From NCBI RefSeq assembly GCF_021462225.1, contig NC_061798.1, forward strand, positions 22,404,820 to 22,468,819: DNA of 64,000 nucleotides, read 5' to 3'. Within the stretch, counting starts at the first letter, position 1. Each line of letters opens with the position of its first letter. Below, piece by piece: positions 58,405 through 64,000 of this stretch. This stretch comes from Girardinichthys multiradiatus (lineage: Eukaryota > Chordata > Actinopteri > Cyprinodontiformes > Goodeidae). The translations under genes were made by a program, and so were the position numbers. The notes under the pieces are model-generated. The model was not told where the DNA came from. It did not search any database and saw nothing but the letters and a program-made list of their open reading frames with translations.

Positions 58405-60011
58405 TATACTGATGTGCCATAACATTATGACCATTCTTAGTCCCCTCTTTGCTGTCAAAACAGTCCTGACCCATTATGGGTTCATGCTACTCTATCCCTA
58501 AAGATCGGCTGTGGTATCTGGTGCCAAACTGAAAACAGCAAATCCTTTAAGTCCCAGAAGTTGTGAAGTCAGGCCTCCATGGATCGTATTTCAACACCTC
58601 CAACTTGTTGTGCTTCTCAAACCATTCTGGAACTGTTTTCAATTTGTTGGCAGGGAGCATTATTCTGCTGAAAGAGCCCACAGCCATCAGGAGGGAATAC
58701 TGTTTCCAAGACTACCACAGAGACAGCTGTAATGTTTGAAAACTGAGACCACCAACATCCATTCCAAAATGGTCCAATGTAATTAACAGCCAATCCTCAG
58801 TGCATTTATTAGAAAAAGTCCTTAATGGAGAATTTACAAAATAAACAAGTGAACCAATGGCATGTGAGAATATTTACTCTAACGTCAAGAAAAATTTCAT
58901 AACATTGGCTCTAAAATAATGCACAGTATTTGCTCAAAAGCTAATGCGCAAAACTGCAAACTGCCTAACCAAATCTAAGTAAAAACGTGCCCTCAGTCTT
59001 CATGTAGTTGCCGGTGGTTCTGCTGCACCTTAAACCCGTGGGGATGCAAAGACACCCACATGTAGATGACACTACAAAATCCTATGTATGTACTCCCAAG
59101 CCAGCTGTTAAAAGACAGACAATATTAATCAGTTCCCAGAACACTAACAAAATGAGAAAAAATCAAAGTAATGAAAATAAAGCAGAAGTGATGCAACCCA
59201 AAGGGGGCAGACCACTTTAGCCTAACAGAGAAAACTCAAAACATGCACTTTCTGAAGTGACAGCATTTAGCTTATCTTAAGGACCAAAACACACCTGACA
59301 TTTTTTTTGTAATAAGTCGACTCAGGGGGACATCATTTCAACATTCAATTCAACTAATACTAAAACCTCAGTGCTGCCTGCTGTGTGGAGCAGTCAAGAG
59401 CAGCCAATGATGTCAGAAGCTGCTTTCGTAGACTGAGAACAATGGTCCAGGTGTTTTCGGTCAGAACTTGTTGGCATGTGTATCCCTGGTAAGCGATGCA
59501 CAAGCAACCAAGCATCCATAAGATCAAAAATAAGACAGGATTTATCAGCCCACGCCTCCTTCCATAGCTCTGTGGTTTAGTTGTGATACTCACATGCCCA
59601 CTGTTTGTTCTTCTGGAAGTCAGGATGGGCAGCCTGACTGTTGTCAGTGCACTGTGAGTTGACTTTCCTATCAGAACCAGCATTGACTTCTTCAGTTATG
59701 TGAGCTACAGTAGTTAGCCTGTTGGATCAGATCAAACAGGGAAACTTCCACTCGCCACATGCTTAATTGAGCCTTGCTGGTTCACCAGTTTTCCAACCTT
59801 GGACTATTTTTGATTCTGACCACTGCAAACCGGGAAGTCTCCACAAAGGCTGCAGTTTTATGAGATGCCCTCACCCAGTCATGTAGCCATCACAATTAGG
59901 CCCTCATTAAATACTTTGCACATTTTTCTACCATCATCATTAATACAAAATGCCCTCTTAATCAGTGGTATTCACCTGTCACTGTTCATATTGTTATGCC
60001 TGATCGATGTA
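58405..60011 (-). mobile_element. Tc1-like relic interrupted by unrelated DNA
   Basis: The left end ACTGATGTGCCATAACATTATGACCA and right end CACTGTTCATATTGTTATGCCTGATCGATGTA are imperfect inverted ends of a teleost Tc1 family. Left coding relics run 58440-58735 (GTGGTATCTGGTGCCA, GCAAATCCTTTAAGTCCCAGAAGTTGTGAAG, TGCTTCTCAAACCATTCTGGAAC, GCATTATTCTGCTGAAAGAG). Right relics run 59465-59910 (GGTAAGCGATGCACAAGC, CCTATCAGAACCAGCATTGACTTCTTCAG, GACCACTGCAAACCGGGAAGTC, ACCCAGTCATGTAGCCATCACAATTAGG). Between 58735 and 59464 the expected core is replaced by sequence I do not recognise. Compared with the family, the segment encoding the catalytic Glu seems deleted near 58588. Confidence 0.75.
58735..59464. 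other. Unrecognised DNA inside Tc1 relic
   Basis: About 730 bp occupying the position of the transposase core. No ends, tail or domains recognised. Either an insertion of an unknown repeat or core sequence decayed beyond recognition. Confidence 0.35.
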
Positions 60012-61754
60012 GTTGCATGGAAATTACTGGAACGTGTCATGAGGGTAGATCTACAGCAGTGATTAGAAACAAATTCACTCAGATTTACCACTGGCTGCTC
60101 TCACAGCAAGCGAATCAGTCATTTTACTGCGTTCAACCACTGCTGAAGAATTGATGAACAAACTAATACTAAATATGTGAAATGCATTTTACTAATTCAT
60201 CACTGCACACACATATATACAAGCAATACCACATGCATCTTACAGTCATAGTTTTTGCTTCATCATGCTGGAGTACACTGCATTGTTTCCTTGTGTTATG
60301 ATGATAATAAACATGATATCATGCTCTGCATATACAGCTTGACTCCATATATGTGCTGACTGCATGTCCCAACATCAGAGGAGGCATTCCCCTTCGGTGC
60401 TTTGTGCACAGTTGCTAATGAAAAGTGAGGCCTGACACTCAAGAGCTGAAACAGAAGAAGACTGAGGCTGCATGGCTGTGTTGTGATGGCTCTTCCTGCT
60501 CGGCTTTACTCATTTATGATGTTATTTTTAGGTTGGGCTACATTTTTGATGCTTCTTATTTGTCAGGTTTAATTCTAAGAAATAACTCAGAGTGTGTTCG
60601 TCAGCTTCTTTGTTCTTCTGTGCACAAGTGCTCTTGTGCTTACACATGACAAAAATGCATGTTTGCATATTTTAGTATTCTTTTGACAGTGTGTTCTTAT
60701 TCACGATTAAAAATTTATGTCTGTTACTGTATTCAAAAGCTATGTGTCTCAGAGCATTAAGCTATGCATTCATTTAGTAACATCTTCCCCGGATCAGGGA
60801 TATAATGTACTGTAGTCATCCTATAATTTTGCTTCTATACATTAGCCCTGAAAGATTTACTTTGTAAAAGCTAAATCTTTTCGAAGATTTATCACAATAT
60901 CTGATCACTCCTGCTTCAGCTTTCCACGGCGTATTAGACAAACACTGCAAATATAAAGAGAACCTTGTTTAATGAGGTACTAAAGGTTTTAGGTTGACCC
61001 TAATCCCCTTTACCAAGACAGTACATTCAGCCATATTTGACTTCAGTCTTAACACTTGATTGAAGGGTTCTCTGACAGCAGCAAATGATAGCTCCTGATG
61101 CCTCCTCTTGACTGATTGGAGACTTCTGATTTTACCTCAGTAGGACAAGTCAACATGTCCATAGGAATCAATAAGCTTCTGGACAGCCTGACTTTGTGTA
61201 AAACCTTTGTGATTCATATTTACACAACTTTATTAGGGAAAGTGTGCAGTTGCTTGTTAACGCAAATAGCACATCAACCAAACACAAGGCAGCAACTCTG
61301 TACATTTAGTCTTGATGCAGTGAAGACAACTTGCTGAAGACCACTCCAGGCATCAGGAGGGGAAAGAAAGGGGACCTAAAGTAGGCATGGGTCTTGCTGC
61401 CAGCAACCATGCCATTTTGTTTTTAGGAACCCCATTTTTAATGCAATGTTTCAGTCAGTTCTTTGTTATTAATTCTGACTCATAGGTACAGTTTCTGTAC
61501 ATTTGATGTAATCTGTGAAAACAAAATCACACCTATGGAGGAGTTACCTTTCAGATGGACATTTCCTTGTGGAGTTAGCTTTATCTTTCTCTGCCTGTGT
61601 GAGTATTTAACTGAGTTTGCAGTCTGCTGCAGTTCAAAGACATGCATGCTTTGTTGGTAACTCCAAACATTTTGTACTTGGAGCCTGAATTGCAATGAGA
61701 ACAGGGTATATCCAGATCATACCCCGAGACACCAATGAGACAATACCAAATATA
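60012..61754. other. No recognised feature
   Basis: Unclassified AT-rich DNA. No frame shows a domain. Confidence 0.4.
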
Positions 61755-61862
61755 CAGTCAGAGCTACAACCACTGCTGTTTCTTTTAGATCAAAGCATAT
61801 TTATGTGTTTGAATGGCCTAGTTAAAGTCCATACCTATGTACAGTTGACAATCTGTATCAAT
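61755..61862 (+). mobile_element. Tc1 relic fragment next to second Tc1
   Basis: TCAGAGCTACAACCAC, TTAGATCAAAGCATATTTATGTGTTTGAATGGCCTAG, TTAAAGTCCATACC and ACAATCTGTATCAATTGGACC derive from the segment around the catalytic Glu of the 45676-46815 family. It ends eight bases before another Tc1 element starts, suggesting that element landed in this relic. Confidence 0.65.
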
Positions 61863-61870
61863 TGGACCTA

Positions 61871-63000
61871 CAGTACAGACCAAAAGTTTGGACACACCTT
61901 CTCATTCAAAGAGTTTCTTTATTTTCATGACTATGAATATTGTAGCTTCACACTGAAGGCATCAAAACTATGAATTAACACATGTGGAATTATATACTGA
62001 ACAAAAAAGTGTGAAACAACTGAAATATGTCTTATATTCTAGGTTCTTCAAAGTAGCCACCTTTTGCTTTGACTACTGCTCTGCACACTCTTGGTATTCT
62101 GTTGATGAGCTTCAAGAGGTAGTCACCTGAAATGGTTTTCCAACAGTCTTGAAGGAGTTCCCAGAGATGTTTAGCACTTGTTGGCCCTTTTGCCTTCACT
62201 CTGCGGTCCAGCTCACCCCAAACCATCTCGATTGGGTTCAGGTCCGGTGACTGTGGAGGCCAGGTCATCTGGTGCAGCACCCCATCATTCTCCTTCTTGG
62301 TCAAATAGCCCTTACACAGCTTGGAGGTGTGTTTGGGGTCATTGTTCTGTTGAAAAATAAATGATGGTCCAACTAAACGCAAACCGGATGGAATAGCATG
62401 CCGCTGCAAGATGCTGTGGTAGCCATGCTGGTTCAGTATGCCTTCAATTTTGAATAAATCCCCAATAGTGTCACCAGCAAAGCACCCCCACACCATCACA
62501 CCTCCTCCTCCATGCTTCACGGTGGGAACCAGGCATGTAGAGTCCATCCGTTCACCTCTTCTGCGCCGCACAAAGACACGGTGGTTGGAACCAAAGATCT
62601 CAAACTTGGACTCATCAGACCAAAGCACAGATTTCCACTGGTCTAATGTCCATTCCTTGTGTTCTTTAGCCCAAACAAGTCTCTCCTGCTTGTTGCCTGT
62701 CCTCAGCAGTGGTTTCCTAGCAACTATTTTACCATGAAGGTCTGATTCACACAGTCTCCTCTTAACAGTTATTCTAGAGATGTGTCTGCTGCTAGAACTC
62801 TGTGTGGCATTGACCTGTTCTCTAATCTGAGCTGCTGTTAACCTGCGATTTCTGAGGCTGGTGACTCGGATAAACTTATCGTCCGCAGCAGAGGTGACTC
62901 TTGGTCTTCCTTTCCTGAGGCGGTCCTCATGTGAGCCAGTTTTTTTGTAGCGCTTGATGGTTTTTGCGACTGCACTTGGGAACACTTTCAAAGTTTTTAA
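61871..63000 (-). mobile_element. Tc1-like DD38E (Intruder-like) element, 5' end missing
   Basis: The right (transposase 3') end is intact: preceded by TA, the plus strand starts CAGTACAGACCAAAAGTTTGGACACACC at 61871. A matching inverted end should occur beyond 63000 on the plus strand but none is visible up to 64000. The element body is well preserved up to about codon 47 of the transposase frame, beyond which sequence of another Tc1 family seems to begin. Confidence 0.75.
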
Positions 63001-63138
63001 ACCATTATTCCAGAAGTTCTGGTCTTTAGCTACATTCTCTCTGACAAACGTCTGCCGGGCCTTTATGGTTTTCTTTGAGAGCAAATTGTTTGCAAAGGTA
63101 TGTCCTTTTTTAGGATTTTTGGAGACTTCTTTTAGCAT
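62032..63138 (-). CDS. Tc1-like DD38E transposase, open but catalytically altered
   Basis: A 368-codon uninterrupted frame. Residues 52-69 (VFPSAVAKTIKRYKKTGS) form the recognition part of a helix-turn-helix, 76-82 hold a KGRPRVT AT-hook-like motif, and 98-135 form the second helix-turn-helix. The catalytic region has VLWSDESKF with Asp175, VKHGGGGVMVWGCF at 207-220, IFQQNNDPKHTSK at 261-273 and SPDLNPIEMVWGEL with Glu304. Counting back 38 residues from Glu304 reaches position 265, which is Asn (codon AAC at 62346-62344). In relatives this position is Asp (QQDNDPKHT), so the second metal ligand is lost. Residues 1-46 resemble the KNP helix and LLSKK..ARQTF..DQNFWNN segment of a different Tc1 family. 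The first Met is therefore probably not the original start. Strand transfer is not expected; DNA binding might be partly kept. Confidence 0.8.
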   Translation of the reverse strand: MLKEVSKNPKKGHTFANNLLSKKTIKARQTFVRENVAKDQNFWNNGLKTLKVFPSAVAKTIKRYKKTGSHEDRLRKGRPRVTSAADDKFIRVTSLRNRRLTAAQIREQVNATQSSSSRHISRITVKRRLCESDLHGKIVARKPLLRTGNKQERLVWAKEHKEWTLDQWKSVLWSDESKFEIFGSNHRVFVRRRRGERMDSTCLVPTVKHGGGGVMVWGCFAGDTIGDLFKIEGILNQHGYHSILQRHAIPSGLRLVGPSFIFQQNNDPKHTSKLCKGYLTKKENDGVLHQMTWPPQSPDLNPIEMVWGELDRRVKAKGPTSAKHLWELLQDCWKTISGDYLLKLINRIPRVCRAVVKAKGGYFEEPRI

Positions 63139-63890
63139 ACTGTTGTCTGCTTTTGGGTTGAACTTGCTTTGCTGACCTGACCTGGGGATATTTGCAGTTG
63201 TTTTGAAAGTCCTCCAGTTGTTTTTTGCACAGTGGATTATCTGATTTTAAATTCTTTGAAGACCTCTTTAAATCACTCTTTTGGAATACTAAAGATTTGA
63301 CTGTTCAGACTGTCCCATCAAGCCATGAAAACGTATTTCTAACCAGAAAAACTCTGTCACATAAGTATTTATTTAGTGCAGAGAGTTTGGGGAGGGGCCG
63401 TTCGTTTGCCTCAGAGAGGCTAATACAAAAATAAACATGCAGTTCACAGTGTGTATTGAACCAAGAACAGTTAAGTGCTGGAAAGATCAAATGGGACGTC
63501 ATAAAATACCATCAGTGTCATTAATGGACTTGAGTAAAAAGAGCCAGTCTAATTGGCCACATGTTAGTGACTCTACACTCAGCTATTATTAATGGAAATG
63601 TCGGGAGCTTTTTTTCTGAGGAAACCTTCAGAATGACGACTGAAAGGAGTTCACAGGACCATTTGCGAGTTCAATAAATAAGAGAACAGTTTGTTGCACT
63701 GCTTAAATGAAAGAGTTGTGATTGCATTTAGTTTGTTTTAGATTGTTTTTAGAAATGCTATCAACAATTACAGTAATTAGTTTTAACAGATTAGTAGTCA
63801 ATACAGATGTGGCCTTTAAATTAAAACCAAAATCTTTTTCCATCTATTTTTCAGTCGAATCAAATGATCTCTTTTCAGTTTGTAATTATG
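63139..63890. other. Mostly unclassified; possible Tc1 remnant at start
   Basis: 63139-63300, read on the minus strand, continues the composition of the foreign N-terminal part of the neighbouring transposase frame and may be more of the same Tc1 relic. The remainder shows nothing recognised. Confidence 0.3.
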
Positions 63891-64000
63891 TACAGCATTC
63901 TGAAAAAGTATTCATGCACCTTTAAATATTTCACATGATGCCTGGTTACAACCACATACTTTAACATGTTATTTCAATTTTATGATACAGACCAGCACAA
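63891..64000 (+). mobile_element. Tc1 left terminal repeat, running off the window
   Basis: ACAGCATTCTGAAAAAGTATTCATGCACC, then GGTTACAACCACATACTTTAACATG and ATTTTATGATACAGACCAGCACAA, matches the left arm of the 45676-46815 family. More of the element may lie beyond the edge. Confidence 0.65.

Noticed and set aside
1..64000. CRISPR arrays, tRNA or rRNA genes, bacterial operons
   Set aside because: No spaced direct-repeat array, cloverleaf or ribosomal RNA signature was seen. tRNA-like text belongs to SINE heads.

Overview
The window looks like teleost fish nuclear DNA: AT-rich, with no prokaryotic gene organisation, and densely layered with the transposable elements typical of ray-finned fish. 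These are Tc1-like transposons of several families, L2-type and RTE/Rex3-like LINEs, tRNA-derived V-SINE/DANA-type SINEs, hAT-derived miniature elements, solo-LTR-like repeats and long CA/GT microsatellites. I found no convincing protein-coding exon of a host gene, so most of the window reads as intergenic or intronic DNA. Family assignments rest on sequence motifs and on my memory of family consensus sequences. No search was run, and edges of old elements are approximate.

Layout. 1-11 kb: a decayed LTR-like repeat carrying a hAT miniature element with a short telomeric array, a second LTR-like unit in reverse (3830-4331), a Tc1 relic (5.7-6.1 kb), a reverse SINE (6.9-7.2 kb) and a decayed near-full-length Tc1 (9.2-10.2 kb). 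11-24 kb: a Tc1 deletion derivative hosting a hAT miniature element, a fragment of hAT transposase C-terminus (12.3-12.5 kb), a 5'-truncated L2 LINE (15.3-16.2 kb), an RTE-like LINE tail (19.2-19.5 kb), a CA microsatellite (21.6 kb) and another old Tc1 (22.7-23.7 kb). 25-33.5 kb is the richest part: a complete-ended Tc1-like element with DD36E spacing (25146-26414), a 3'-truncated RTE-like LINE ending in a perfect fold-back (28.8-30.4 kb), a young Tc1 with 200-bp terminal repeats inserted at a palindromic site (30449-32057), a GC-rich block and an LTR-like repeat (32753-33468).

33.5-56 kb is mostly sequence I cannot classify, with a TTCGAA-rich miniature element (37694-38279) between two blocks of a T-rich dispersed repeat, SINE copies (41.3, 42.7 and 55.8 kb), Tc1 relics (42.5, 45.7-46.8, 50.2, 52.1, 52.7 and 56.0 kb) and a decayed LINE (54.1-54.5 kb). 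56.6-57.0 kb is a CpG-containing block with a TATA-like box, a GA tract, two tiny upstream-type ORFs and a splice-donor match. It is the best candidate for host gene structure, a noncoding first exon. 57.4-64 kb holds an L2 tail, a large interrupted Tc1 relic (58.4-60.0 kb), and a Tc1-like element with a 368-codon open transposase frame. That frame has DD38E-type spacing, but its second catalytic aspartate reads as asparagine and its N-terminus seems to come from another Tc1 family.

None of the elements looks autonomous now. The transposases carry stops, frameshifts, deletions or a lost catalytic residue. Transposition could only occur in trans, which is most plausible for the copies with intact ends at 25146-26414 and 30449-32057. 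I did not find a coherent undescribed multi-gene system. The most unusual items are the LINE fold-back junction, the chimeric catalytically altered transposase, the telomeric array inside a miniature element and the possible first exon.
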